From: Alphaproteobacteria bacterium HGW-Alphaproteobacteria-1
GTDB lineage: Bacteria; Pseudomonadota; Alphaproteobacteria; Rhodobacterales; Rhodobacteraceae
Assembly (NCBI GenBank): GCA_002842985.1
Contig: PHEQ01000002.1
Span: 1-64,000, forward strand
Direction: 5' to 3'
Length of the DNA stretch: 64,000 bases
This document shows positions 35,051-43,756 of this stretch, in pieces. Made by a program: the position numbers and the translations under genes. The notes beneath the pieces are model-generated. The model saw only the letters and a program-made list of their open reading frames with translations, was not told the DNA's origin and did not search any database. Each line of letters begins with the position of its first letter. Within the stretch, counting starts at the first letter, position 1.

Positions 35051-36517
35051 TCAGGCGCTCACGTCAAGCTCGGTCATCATGCCGGTGGCGAGATGGCCCA
35101 TGTGGTGGCAATGCAGCATCCACGGCGCCGCCTCGCCCGCGTCAAAGGCAATGGTGACCATGCTCATCGGCGGCACCTGCACCGTGTCGCGCAACGCGCC
35201 CGCGATGCGCGACATGCCAAGACCCACGACCTGAAACACATGGCCGTGCAGGTGCATCGGATGCGCCATCATCGACATGTTGTGGAAGGTCAGTTCAACC
35301 CGTTCGCCGCTTCGGGCGGGGATCGGGACATGTTGGCCCCACAGGCGACCGCCGATGGTCCATTGGTAGGGCATCATGCCGCCGCCCAGCATGACCATGA
35401 GCGCGCGATCCGCCGGACGTTCAGGCAAGGGGACACGGGCGCGCAGCGCGGCTTCCTGCATGAGGTTCGTCGAGACCGGCGGATGTTCGACCTCCGACAA
35501 TGACGCAAGGCGGGGGATGGTCGCACCCACGGGCGCAAGGATGATGCCGGTGCGCTCACGCGCGCCCTCGCGCAGGGCCAGCACGGGCAGCGCGCTACCA
35601 TCCTCGGGCAGGTCGATCTCGATATCGAGCCGTTGACCCGGCGCAATGGCGAAACGCTGCGCGGCATGGGCGTGGCAGGCATCGCCATCGGTGGCGACAA
35701 GCCGCCCGGTGACGGGTCCAAGATCGAGCCAATAGGCGGTCATCGACGAACCATTGATCGCGCGCAGCCGCACGCGCCCGCCCCGCTCGACGGCGACCAC
35801 CTCGGGGTCGTCAAGCGTGCGGTCATTGGCAAGATAGGCATCGAAATCAAAGTCGTTGAGGTCCATCGCCATGGCCCCCATATTGCCCATCATGCCGTGG
35901 CTCATGCCGCCCGTCATACCTTGGCCCATTCCCTGCATCTGGCCATGTTGCATCGCAGGGGCCGCACCATGGCCACCCCCGTGGCCGCCTGTCACCTCGG
36001 CCAGAACCTCTTCGGGAGATTTGAACGAGAAGTCGTGCAGAAACAGCACCACCTCCTGCCGGTCCTCGGCCATATCGGCCTTCGAGCGCACGATGAGCGG
36101 CGCGGCAAGCAGGCCGATTTCCTGCGCCGGGATGTGGCTGTGCATCCAGAACGTGCCGGGGCGGGGCGCGAAATCAAAGGCGCGCGTCTCACCCGGCGAC
36201 AGCATCGGGTTGGTGTTGGGCACGCCGTCCTGCGCATTGGGCGGGATCTGGCCGTGCCAGTGGATGATCGTCTCTTCCCTGAGACCATTGCTCAGATCGA
36301 CACGGAACCGCTCACCCGGATCGAGGCTGAGACCGGGACGCCCGCCCTCGTCCACAAGCCCCATGACGGTGGCGGCGCGTCCCTGCACCTCGATGATGCG
36401 GGTGGTGGCGATGAGGCGGCGCGCACGAGAGGCGGCGCGACCGCGAGCAGGCAGAAGGAGGGCCGCAGACGCGGCGGTGCCTGCGGCAAGAAAGCCGCGG
36501 CGCGAAAGTGTGGTCAT
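35051..36517 (-). CDS. Multicopper oxidase, Tat-exported, with Met/His-rich insert
   Basis: A 488-residue periplasmic oxidase of the CopA/CueO group. A Tat signal (LSRRGFLAAGTAASA) is at the N-terminus. The copper ligands are complete: HWHG (86-89), WMHSH (125-128), HPMHLHGH (419-426) and the type 1 site HCHHMGHLATGM (Cys470, His475, Met480). Residues 177-219 form an insert with nine histidine or methionine clusters (MQHGQMQGMGQGM and similar), as in cuprous oxidases that gather Cu(I). The start at 36517 has GGAG upstream. It follows a small His-rich protein gene on the same strand. Confidence 0.93.
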   Translation of the reverse strand: MTTLSRRGFLAAGTAASAALLLPARGRAASRARRLIATTRIIEVQGRAATVMGLVDEGGRPGLSLDPGERFRVDLSNGLREETIIHWHGQIPPNAQDGVPNTNPMLSPGETRAFDFAPRPGTFWMHSHIPAQEIGLLAAPLIVRSKADMAEDRQEVVLFLHDFSFKSPEEVLAEVTGGHGGGHGAAPAMQHGQMQGMGQGMTGGMSHGMMGNMGAMAMDLNDFDFDAYLANDRTLDDPEVVAVERGGRVRLRAINGSSMTAYWLDLGPVTGRLVATDGDACHAHAAQRFAIAPGQRLDIEIDLPEDGSALPVLALREGARERTGIILAPVGATIPRLASLSEVEHPPVSTNLMQEAALRARVPLPERPADRALMVMLGGGMMPYQWTIGGRLWGQHVPIPARSGERVELTFHNMSMMAHPMHLHGHVFQVVGLGMSRIAGALRDTVQVPPMSMVTIAFDAGEAAPWMLHCHHMGHLATGMMTELDVSA

Positions 36518-36573
36518 TGGATTATCTCCGAAAAAGGGGGGCCGGGGCGCGCCCGGAAGACCAGATGAAAGGG

Positions 36574-36903
36574 TCAGGCCAAGTGTTTCGGAGGGGGGGA
36601 CGTGGCGCGCACCCAATCGGCCCAGACGCGGGGCGCGTCGGGCCGGGGATGCGCCATATGGGGCGCGCTTGTGTGGGCATCGCCGGTCGTTGTGGTCGGA
36701 AACGAGCCGGTGCAAAGCGCCTTGCAGGCGATGTCATCGCCGTCATCGGGCAGGTCCGACGGCATCGGATACGCGGGCGCGTGGTGCAGGTGATGCGCCG
36801 AAGCCTTTGCATGTGCCGCGCCGTGCAGGCCAAGCGACGGCATACTCAGCACGAGGGCGAGCAGCGTGGCCACGATGGACAGAGCGGAGAAAATCCGGCG
36901 CAT
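36574..36903 (-). CDS. Small His-rich secreted protein
   Basis: A 109-residue exported protein with an N-terminal hydrophobic segment (MRRIFSALSIVATLLALVLSM). The body is His- and Pro-rich (HGAAHAKASAHHLHHAP) and ends with a CKALC pair region and PHMAHPRPDAP. I do not recognise a family. The metal-binding composition and its place 56 bases before the multicopper oxidase gene suggest a copper-handling or sensing role. The start could be three codons earlier at 36912. Confidence 0.65.
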   Translation of the reverse strand: MRRIFSALSIVATLLALVLSMPSLGLHGAAHAKASAHHLHHAPAYPMPSDLPDDGDDIACKALCTGSFPTTTTGDAHTSAPHMAHPRPDAPRVWADWVRATSPPPKHLA

Positions 36904-36977
36904 GATCAGCAATTAGGGTGGCTTGACCGCTCCGGCAAGATGCAACATGCCGAAAGCAGGCAAAACGGGAGGCGATC

Positions 36978-37367
36978 ATGCGGGGTGGATGGCTGGCGGT
37001 TCTGATGGCGCTCGCGGGGGCGGCAGCGGCACAGGAGACGGGCCGCGATATTTATGCACGCTACTGCGTGGCCTGTCACGGGACCGATGGCACCGGGGAC
37101 GGGCCGATGCGCCGGGTGCTGACGCTCGACCCTCCTGATCTTACACAACTCGCGGCAAGGAATGGCGGGGTGTTCCCGCGCCAGCGGGTGATCTGGCGGA
37201 TCGACGGGCGCGACCCGGTGCTGGCCCATGGCAACGAGATGCCGGTTTACGGCGATCTCTTCGCGGGCCGCGATCTGGTGATCCGCGACGAAACAGGTCA
37301 GACGCTGCGCAGCACGCAGCCCATGGCCGATCTGGTGGCCTGGCTGGAGGGCTTGCAGCGGCGGTGA
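36978..37367 (+). CDS. Small periplasmic cytochrome c
   Basis: A 129-residue monohaem cytochrome. A signal peptide ends near AAAAQ, the haem motif is CVACHGTDGTGDG, and the axial Met is probably in GNEMPVYG. It is divergent from the His-rich protein and oxidase genes (74 bases between starts), so it may share regulation and act as an electron acceptor or donor for the oxidase. The gene overlaps the next reading frame but not its chosen start. Confidence 0.88.
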   Translation: MRGGWLAVLMALAGAAAAQETGRDIYARYCVACHGTDGTGDGPMRRVLTLDPPDLTQLAARNGGVFPRQRVIWRIDGRDPVLAHGNEMPVYGDLFAGRDLVIRDETGQTLRSTQPMADLVAWLEGLQRR

Positions 37368-37402
37368 GCCAGGCTACTTCCTCTGAGAATGGAGGAATTG
37401 CG

Positions 37403-37831
37403 ATGCGCGCTCTTGTCCTGACCCTGATGCTGGTTCTTGCCGCAGCCCTGTCCGCCCGCGCCGAAGATGCCGCCGCGCGCGCCGTGATCGAGGCGCAAAT
37501 CGAGGCGTTCCGGACGGGCGATCTGCCCCGCGCCTATGGTTTCGCAAGCCCTGTGATCCAGCAGAAATTCGGCTCTCCCGAGATATTCGGTCACATGGTC
37601 GAACAGGGATATCCGATGGTCTGGCGACCCTCCGAAGTGGTGTTCCTGGAGGCGCGAGAAAGCGGCGGGCGTCTCTGGCAGGAGGTTTTCCTGCGCGACG
37701 CGGCCGGGCGCGGCTGGATCGCGGATTACGAGATGGTCGACGAGGGCGGCACGCTGAAGATCAACGGCGTGCACCTGCGTGAAGCCCCCGAAAATACGGT
37801 CCGGGCGCAGGGCACCGTAACGGTGGCCTGA
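37403..37831 (+). CDS. DUF4864 exported protein
   Basis: A 142-residue protein with a signal peptide (MRALVLTLMLVLAAALSARA). The DUF4864-type body is VIEAQIEAFRTGDLPRAYGFASPVIQQKFG, then MVEQGYPMVWRPSEVVFLE, which resembles SnoaL-like cystatin folds. Function unknown. The start at 37403 follows GGAGG, 35 bases after the cytochrome stop. Confidence 0.82.
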   Translation: MRALVLTLMLVLAAALSARAEDAAARAVIEAQIEAFRTGDLPRAYGFASPVIQQKFGSPEIFGHMVEQGYPMVWRPSEVVFLEARESGGRLWQEVFLRDAAGRGWIADYEMVDEGGTLKINGVHLREAPENTVRAQGTVTVA

Positions 37832-37903
37832 GACCCCGTTAACCCGGCCTTGCTACCCCCCTTTCCCGGCACGCGGCCCATGCGGCAGATGGAAAGGGAC
37901 CCC

Positions 37904-40198
37904 ATGAACAAGGCAATCACCCAAGGCATCACCTTCATGCCCCAGCCCTTTGCGGCGGGGCTCGATCAATGGTCGAGCGGCGACGGGCGGCCTGGCTCCG
38001 ACACCTATGCAAGCGCCCCGAACGCTGCTTTCGTCCCCGCCGATCAGGATTTTGGCGGCGCCCTCGAATTGCAGAAGATCGAGGCGGTGCAGCGCCTGCG
38101 CTTCATGGGCGAGACGCCGATCCTGCCGGGCTGTTACCTTCAGGTCCGCGCGCGGATCAAGGCGGTGGCAGGTAATCTGCCCAATGTGCGCATTGCGGGT
38201 TTTGCCGGGGGTGCGGGGGGCGTCGCGCTCTCTGGTGTGACGGTGAGCGGGCCGCAGGTCACGCTGACCACCTATGGCGAGGTGGTCGAGGTGCGCGCCA
38301 TCGTCGGCACCGGGCAGCGCGGCGGGGTGGACATGGTCTGGGGGCCGCAGGCGGTCTTCGGGCATTTCGGGCTCGATCTTACCGGGCCGTCGGGCGGGGT
38401 GGTGCGCATCGACGATATCGAGATCGAGGATGTCAGCCGGTTCTTTCTGCGCGACATCATCGCCACCGTGGATGTGCGCGATTTCGGGGCTATCGGCGAC
38501 GGCGTGACGGATGATCACGCCGCGTTCGAGGCTGCCGACACGGCAGCGGGCGGCCGCGAAATCATCGTGCCCGCGGGCACCTATTTTCTGGGCCAGAGCA
38601 CCACGATCCAGAGCCGCATCCGCTTTGAGGGGACCGTGGTCATGCCCGACGCAGCGATCCTGTCGCTCACGAAGAACTATGATCTGCCGACCTATATCGA
38701 CGCTTTCGGCGACAGCGAACCGGCCTTCAGGAAGGCCTATCAGGCGCTTCTGAACAATGCAGGCCATGTCACGCTCGATCTGGCGGGGCGCAAGATCGCG
38801 CTGCGCGCGCCCGTCGACATGCAGGCCGCCGTGGGTAATCGCACCACCTATAACCAGCGCCATGTCATCACCAACGGGCAATTCTCGGTGTTTCCGACGC
38901 CCGCCTGGGACACCGAGGTGGTCACCTCGCAGGCCACCTATGCGCCCGAGAGCAATACAAGGCGGCTCGACAATGTCGCGAACGTGGCCAACATCGCCGT
39001 GGGATCGCTGGTCGAGGGCAATGGCGTGGGCCGCGAGGTCTATGTCACCGACCGCAACATCGCGGCGGGCCGGATCACACTGAGCCAGCCGCTGTTCGAT
39101 GCCGCCGGGACACAGGTGTTCACCTTTCGGCGATTCAAATACATGCTCGATTTCAGCGGCTTTCAGGATGTCTCGCGTCTGGTGATCTCGGAGGTGGATT
39201 TCCAGTGCGGCGGCACATGCAGCGCGGTTCTTCTGCCGCCGCAGGGGTCTGCCAACCATTTTCGGGACTGTTTCATCACCCGCCCCAGGGATCGCGGGAT
39301 CACCAGCCATGGCGAGGGCGATCAGGGCATGATGATCGACCGCTGTCAGTTCATCTCGAACGAAAGCCCGCTGCTGGTGGCCGATCGCGTCTCCGTCGGC
39401 TTCAACGCAAATGCCAACGATCTCAAGATCCGCAACAACCGGGTGATGCATTTCCGGCATTTCGCAGTGATGGCGGGCAGCAGCTCGATCATCTCGGGCA
39501 ATCATGTGTTTCAGGGCGACTCGGGCCCCATCGGGCCGCGCATGGCCGGGTTTGTGCTGACACGCACCAATAATCGCGGGACAATCACCGGCAATTACAT
39601 CTGCGATTGCTCGGTCGAATGGAGCAACGAGCACGACGCCGCCCCCGATTTCGCCAGCGAGTTCTCGTTCAGCACGCTGAGCATCACCGGAAACGTGTTC
39701 CTGTCGCAAAGCACCGCACCCGCCTTCACCTTCGTCACCGTCAAGCCGCACGGGCCGGGGCATTTCATCAACGGGCTGACGGTGACCGGCAACACCTTCC
39801 GGCTGATCAACGGCAATATCGACCGGGTGGAGGGCGTGGACACAAGCTTTGCCGATCTGAATTTCGACCGGGTGCGCAACATCCTGTTCACCGGCAACAG
39901 TTTCAGCAACGTCAATATCGACACGCAGAACCCGCTTTTGCTGCGGCATGAAGAGGCAAGCGCCGCCGAGACATGGGTGATCGAACCCGCGCCGCGCCTG
40001 CCGTTCCGGGGCCTTGCCAAGTCTGTCGATTCGGTGGTCGCCGAGGGGCCGGTGACGACGGGCCCCGGTGCTGCGCATTTCGGGATGCCCTACACGCAGG
40101 GGCGGCAGGGGCCGGATGAGGACCGGGTGCATCTGCGCTGGGGTACGCCTGTGCGCGGCACGGTGCTGGTGAGCGTGCGGATGGACGAGCCGCTCTGA
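37904..40198 (+). CDS. Right-handed beta-helix protein, pectate lyase superfamily-like
   Basis: A 764-residue protein with no signal peptide or membrane segment. Residues about 1-190 look like a beta-sandwich carbohydrate- or receptor-binding part. Then VDVRDFGAIGDGVTDDHAAFEAAD marks the start of a Pectate_lyase_3/GH28-like beta-helix. Repeated turns follow, with the pattern NxVxxxRxxxxxxxGSSSIISGNHVFQGD and ITGNVFL, VTGNTF, FTGNSF. Such folds occur in phage tail spikes, epimerases and polysaccharide lyases. No catalytic triad is obvious. AAGGGA precedes the ATG at 37904. Confidence 0.8.
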   Translation: MNKAITQGITFMPQPFAAGLDQWSSGDGRPGSDTYASAPNAAFVPADQDFGGALELQKIEAVQRLRFMGETPILPGCYLQVRARIKAVAGNLPNVRIAGFAGGAGGVALSGVTVSGPQVTLTTYGEVVEVRAIVGTGQRGGVDMVWGPQAVFGHFGLDLTGPSGGVVRIDDIEIEDVSRFFLRDIIATVDVRDFGAIGDGVTDDHAAFEAADTAAGGREIIVPAGTYFLGQSTTIQSRIRFEGTVVMPDAAILSLTKNYDLPTYIDAFGDSEPAFRKAYQALLNNAGHVTLDLAGRKIALRAPVDMQAAVGNRTTYNQRHVITNGQFSVFPTPAWDTEVVTSQATYAPESNTRRLDNVANVANIAVGSLVEGNGVGREVYVTDRNIAAGRITLSQPLFDAAGTQVFTFRRFKYMLDFSGFQDVSRLVISEVDFQCGGTCSAVLLPPQGSANHFRDCFITRPRDRGITSHGEGDQGMMIDRCQFISNESPLLVADRVSVGFNANANDLKIRNNRVMHFRHFAVMAGSSSIISGNHVFQGDSGPIGPRMAGFVLTRTNNRGTITGNYICDCSVEWSNEHDAAPDFASEFSFSTLSITGNVFLSQSTAPAFTFVTVKPHGPGHFINGLTVTGNTFRLINGNIDRVEGVDTSFADLNFDRVRNILFTGNSFSNVNIDTQNPLLLRHEEASAAETWVIEPAPRLPFRGLAKSVDSVVAEGPVTTGPGAAHFGMPYTQGRQGPDEDRVHLRWGTPVRGTVLVSVRMDEPL

Positions 40199-40202
40199 CA
40201 AC

Positions 40203-40856
40203 TCAAAACTGTCGCCAGAGGCCAAGCTTGAACCCGCGCTCGCCGCCGCCCGAAAGCGGCTCGAGCAGGCCAAGCTCGATCTGCGCGCCTGGGCGCATCT
40301 GATAGACAAGCGAGGGGGCGAGACGCAGATAATCCTGCCCCCCCTCTGGCATACCGGCCTGAAGCTGCACGATGACCTTGGCGCGTGGCGTGACCGAAAG
40401 ACCGGCGGTCAGTTCGGTCTCGAACGTGGTATCGCCACCGAGGATCGCGCGCAGATCGGCATTGAGCCAGCCATGGCGTTCACCAAGGGAAAATCCCCGG
40501 CCTATGGAAAGGCCGGGGCGCAGGGCCGCCTCGTCCTCAACCTGACCCGCACCCAGTTCGACTGCCAGTTTCAGCGGACGCTGCGCGTCGCCGACCGACC
40601 AGCGCACAAACGCGATGGCCTTGGACATGCGCAGCGCGTCGCCATTCACATCAAGCCCAAGGGTGAGCCGCGCGGCCGCGCCGTATTCGGCATAAAAACC
40701 ATAGCTTTGGCGCATGATGCCGTTTTCGTCGCGTTCGTCGAACTGGCTGGAAAAGGACAGGAATACCTGGCCTTTCTCGCGCGGCCACGCCCCCGCCTGA
40801 GCCATCGCGGCGCACCAAGAGAGCAGGACGAGCGCGAGCCACAGGCGTGCGGGCAT
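40203..40856 (-). CDS. Exported protein, probable outer-membrane beta-barrel
   Basis: A 217-residue protein with a signal peptide ending AMAQAG. Alternating hydrophobic strands follow (FLSFSSQFDERDENG, YGAAARLTLGLDVNGDA, and GLSVTPRAKVIVQLQAG), and the C-terminus ends in Phe (LGLWRQF), the usual signal for barrel assembly. I do not recognise a family. GGAGG lies just before the ATG at 40856. It is convergent with the beta-helix gene, with four bases between stops. Confidence 0.7.
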   Translation of the reverse strand: MPARLWLALVLLSWCAAMAQAGAWPREKGQVFLSFSSQFDERDENGIMRQSYGFYAEYGAAARLTLGLDVNGDALRMSKAIAFVRWSVGDAQRPLKLAVELGAGQVEDEAALRPGLSIGRGFSLGERHGWLNADLRAILGGDTTFETELTAGLSVTPRAKVIVQLQAGMPEGGQDYLRLAPSLVYQMRPGAQIELGLLEPLSGGGERGFKLGLWRQF

Positions 40857-40966
40857 GGTTACCTCCGCCTTAACCTTGATTAAAAAGGGTAAACTGATGG
40901 TTAAGAGCGACGCGGAATTTACCGCCGCACGCACCGGTGCTATCAAGGGGTCAGGAGGACGCCATC

Positions 40967-41284
40967 ATGCCCCGGATCAGCCAAGACACCAGCCACCAGA
41001 CCGTTCTGACCACGTTCGAGGTCACGCCCGGCACCTGTCAGGATTTGCTCGACCTGCTCACCGATGCCTACCGCGAGGTGATCTCGAAACAGCCCGGCTT
41101 CATCGCCGCCGGCCTGCATGTGAACGACGCGCAGACACGGATCGCCAATTATTCGCAATGGCACCGGCGAGAGGATTTCCAGGCGATGCTGCGCACCGAC
41201 GAGATGCGCGCGCGCAACCGGCAGATCAACGAACTGTGCAAGGGGTTCGAACCGGTGATGTATGATGTGGTGGCCGTGTTCTGA
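40967..41284 (+). CDS. ABM-family (antibiotic biosynthesis monooxygenase-like) protein
   Basis: A 105-residue ferredoxin-like barrel protein. TTFEVTPGTCQDLLDLLTDAYREVISKQPGFIAAGLHVN and IANYSQWHRREDFQAML are typical of ABM domains. These are small dimeric oxygenases, haem-degrading proteins or orphans; no haem ligand is evident. Its stop overlaps the next start as TGATG. Confidence 0.82.
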   Translation: MPRISQDTSHQTVLTTFEVTPGTCQDLLDLLTDAYREVISKQPGFIAAGLHVNDAQTRIANYSQWHRREDFQAMLRTDEMRARNRQINELCKGFEPVMYDVVAVF

Positions 41285-41571
41285 TGACGGAGCGGTCCAC
41301 GCAGAATGACGCGCTCACAGAGGAGATCCGCGCGCTGCGCGCCGAACTGGCGCGGCTCAACGCGCACCGCTTCGTGCGCATCCACAACAACATGCTGCGG
41401 CTTCTGGCGTTCAATTTCGCGCGGGGTCTTGCGGTGGGTCTGGGCACGGTGCTGGGGGCGACGGTGCTTTTGTCGGTCTTCGTCTGGTCGCTGAGCCAGA
41501 TCGAATTCCTGCCGATCATCGGCGACTGGGCGGCGCAGATCGCCGAACAGATGCGCACCTCGCAGGAGTGA
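41284..41571 (+). CDS. DUF5665-type small membrane protein
   Basis: A 95-residue protein: charged N-terminal helix (ALTEEIRALRAELARLNAHRFVR), then one long hydrophobic region (about 42-72), ending EQMRTSQE. It matches the layout of DUF5665 proteins. Function unknown. It is translationally coupled to the ABM gene. Confidence 0.75.
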   Translation: MTERSTQNDALTEEIRALRAELARLNAHRFVRIHNNMLRLLAFNFARGLAVGLGTVLGATVLLSVFVWSLSQIEFLPIIGDWAAQIAEQMRTSQE

Positions 41572-41638
41572 TCTGGATCAAGGCAGCGGCGACGCGCCTG
41601 CGCCATGATCCGGCAAACGAACAGGAAAGGACCCTCTC

Positions 41639-42046
41639 ATGTATGCTCACGTTCTGGTTCCCGTCTCCTTCGACGCCGAGCGCGACAGCGCCGGCGCGCT
41701 TGCCGCCGCCCGGCTTCTGGCGGGTGACGGCGGCCATATCAGCCTGCTGCACGTCGTCGAACAGGTGCCGGGCTATGCCATCTCCTACCTGCCCGCAGGC
41801 TATCAGGCCGAGGCGCGCAAGGCGATCGAGGCCGAGCTGGCGAAGATCGCAGCCGACCTGCCGGATGCCAGCGCCCATGTGGTCGAGGGGCATTCGGGCC
41901 GCACGATCCTTGACTGGGCCGAAAGCCACAAACCCGATTGCATCGTCATCGCCAGCCACCGGCCCGGAATGCAGGATCTGCTGCTCGGCTCCACCGCTGC
42001 CAAGGTGGTGCGTCATGCGCAATGTGCGGTGCATGTCATCCGCTGA
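41639..42046 (+). CDS. Universal stress protein (UspA family)
   Basis: A 135-residue Usp-fold protein: MYAHVLVPVSFDAERDSAGAL at the start and the nucleotide-binding end IVIASHRPGMQDLLLGSTAAKVVRHAQCAVHVIR, with G-2x-G-9x-G spacing. It is probably an ATP-binding stress protein. Its own ribosome-binding site is AAAGGA. Confidence 0.92.
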   Translation: MYAHVLVPVSFDAERDSAGALAAARLLAGDGGHISLLHVVEQVPGYAISYLPAGYQAEARKAIEAELAKIAADLPDASAHVVEGHSGRTILDWAESHKPDCIVIASHRPGMQDLLLGSTAAKVVRHAQCAVHVIR

Positions 42047-42097
42047 GCGGCGAAAATCCCGGTTGAACGCCGACCCCGCAACGGCTATCGCGGGGGC

Positions 42098-42448
42098 ATG
42101 GCAATTGTAGCAAGCCTCCTTCTGGCGCTCATCGTGGCCGCCCTGACGCTCAGCCCGGTGACGCCCGGCCTCGCGGATATAGACCATCTCGACAAGCTGG
42201 CGCATTTCCTCGCTTTCGCCGCCATCTGTGCCCCGCTGGCGTGGCGCTATCCCCGGCACTGGCGCGCGGTGGCGCTGGCCGGGCTTGCCTATGGCGGGGT
42301 GATCGAGATCATTCAGCCCTTCACCGGACGCAGTGCCGAATGGGGCGATCTTGCGGCGGACGGAATCGGGGCCTTTTCCGGGGCCTATCTTGCCGCGCGG
42401 ATGCGCAGATGGTGGCACATCGGGGGAGAAAAGCCCTCAAAAGGGTAG
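42098..42448 (+). CDS. VanZ-like small membrane protein
   Basis: A 116-residue protein with about four membrane segments. LTLSPVTPGLADIDHLDKLAHFLAFA and YGGVIEIIQPFTGRSAEWGDLAADGIGAFSGA carry the VanZ-like pattern (DKxxHFxAF, then EIxQ and R-x-DxxDxxxN-like GDLAADGIG). Function unknown; VanZ is linked to teicoplanin resistance but most relatives are not. The C-terminus is cytoplasmic and basic. Confidence 0.8.
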   Translation: MAIVASLLLALIVAALTLSPVTPGLADIDHLDKLAHFLAFAAICAPLAWRYPRHWRAVALAGLAYGGVIEIIQPFTGRSAEWGDLAADGIGAFSGAYLAARMRRWWHIGGEKPSKG

Positions 42449-42450
42449 CT

Positions 42451-42472
42451 TTGGTAAAATTTCCTTACCAGA
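42451..42472. promoter_or_regulatory. Inverted repeat upstream of the TRAP operon
   Basis: TGGTAA and TTACCA (6-bp arms, seven-base spacer) lie about 130 bases before the TRAP binding-protein gene. The 22-base form TTGGTAAA-N8-ACCAGA resembles the site at 19888-19909, with 16 of 22 bases identical. GntR-type regulators of TRAP operons often use TGGT/ACCA half-sites, so a repressor operator is plausible. No regulator gene is adjacent. Confidence 0.4.
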
Positions 42473-42602
42473 AAGCTTGTGTTTGCAGAACATCACGATA
42501 CGATAAGATCGGTGCGGAGGTTGACCGGCCCCGAATCGCCTTTCGGTGTGCGCGGGCGGGACTATCCGGACAGACAAACATGAGAAATCTGGGAGGAATA
42601 TC

Positions 42603-43733
42603 ATGACCGACAAGACCAAACTCGACCGGCGCTCGTTCCTGCGCCGCGCCGCCATCGGCGCGCCTGCAGCGGTTGCCGGTGGCCTCGCGGCCCCGGCGGT
42701 GCTGGCGCAGGCACCCATCGTGCTCAAGATGCAGACGTCCTGGGGGGCGGGCAACATCTGGCAGGAATTCGCGCAGGACTATGCCGACCGGGTCGAGCAG
42801 ATGGCCGGCGGCCGCCTCAAGATCGACGTGCTGCCCGCAGGTGCGGTCGTGGCGGCGTTTCAGGTTCTGGATGCGGTGAACGACGGCGTGCTCGACGCGG
42901 CCCATTCGGTGCCCGTCTACTGGTATGGCAAGTCCAAGGCTGCCTCGCTCTTCGGCACCGGCCCTGTCTTCGGCGGCTCGGCCACCACGATGCTGAGCTG
43001 GTTCTACGAGGGCGGCGGCAAGGCGCTCTATGACGAGCTGGTGAACGATGTTCTCGGCATGGAGGTGGACGGCTACCTCGGCTTCCCGATGTTCGCGCAG
43101 CCCTTTGGCTGGTTCAAGGGCGAGGTCAACACCGCCGCCGATCTCCAGGGCTTCAAGTACCGCACCGTGGGCCTTGCCGCGGACCTGCTGCAAAGCATGG
43201 GCATGTCGGTGGCACAGCTTCCGGGCGGCGAGATCGTGCCGGCGATGGAGCGTGGCGTGATCGACGCGTTCGAGTTCAACAACCCCTCCTCGGACAAGGA
43301 TTTCGGCGCGCATGACGTGGCGAAGAACTACTACCTGTCCTCCTACCACCAGGCCTCGGAGAGCTTTGAATTCCTGTTCAACAAGCTCACCCTCGAGGAC
43401 CTCGACCCCGACCTGCGCGCGATCCTGAAATACGCCGTCGAGGCCGTGTCGACCGCCAACACCGCCAAGGCGATGCGGCGCTACTCGGCCGATCTCAAGT
43501 GGCTCCAGGAAGAGGGCGGCGTGACCGTGCACCGCACCTCCAAGGATATTCTGGCGGCTCAACTCGAGGCCTGGGACAAGCTGATCCCGCAACTCGAGGA
43601 AGATCCGTTCATGAAGAAAACCCTCGACAGCCAGCGCGCCTGGGTCGAGCAGGTCACCTATTACGAACTGATGAACGCGCCGGATCTTGAACTGGCCTAC
43701 GACCACTACTTCCCCGGTCGTCTCAAGCTCTGA
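42603..43733 (+). CDS. TRAP transporter substrate-binding protein (DctP/TakP-like)
   Basis: A 376-residue periplasmic binding protein. A Tat-like signal (DRRSFLRRAAIGAPAAVAG) is cleaved near VLAQA. MQTSWGAGNIWQEFAQDYADRV, FKYRTVGLAADLLQSMGMSV and LPGGEIVPAMERGVIDAFEF form the fold core; the last has the conserved carboxylate-binding region. It resembles the COG4663 group (2-oxoacid, mannitol and chloroaromatic TRAP binders, such as TakP) more than classical DctP. The likely ligand is an organic acid, possibly a 2-oxo or 2-hydroxy acid. Followed by a hairpin and then the permease genes. Confidence 0.9.
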   Translation: MTDKTKLDRRSFLRRAAIGAPAAVAGGLAAPAVLAQAPIVLKMQTSWGAGNIWQEFAQDYADRVEQMAGGRLKIDVLPAGAVVAAFQVLDAVNDGVLDAAHSVPVYWYGKSKAASLFGTGPVFGGSATTMLSWFYEGGGKALYDELVNDVLGMEVDGYLGFPMFAQPFGWFKGEVNTAADLQGFKYRTVGLAADLLQSMGMSVAQLPGGEIVPAMERGVIDAFEFNNPSSDKDFGAHDVAKNYYLSSYHQASESFEFLFNKLTLEDLDPDLRAILKYAVEAVSTANTAKAMRRYSADLKWLQEEGGVTVHRTSKDILAAQLEAWDKLIPQLEEDPFMKKTLDSQRAWVEQVTYYELMNAPDLELAYDHYFPGRLKL

Positions 43734-43756
43734 GCGCGTCCTGCGATGCAGACATG

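Noticed and set aside
36904-36977. A CueR/HmrR-type copper promoter between the His-rich protein and cytochrome genes
   Set aside because: TTGACC and some inverted repeats (CTTG/CAAG, CGGCA/TGCCG) are present, but the spacing and the GGAAGG-type palindrome of the known sites are missing.
37853-40309. An 818-codon open frame antisense to the beta-helix protein
   Set aside because: It is a codon-bias shadow. The plus-strand frame has a recognisable fold and ribosome-binding site; the antisense product has neither.
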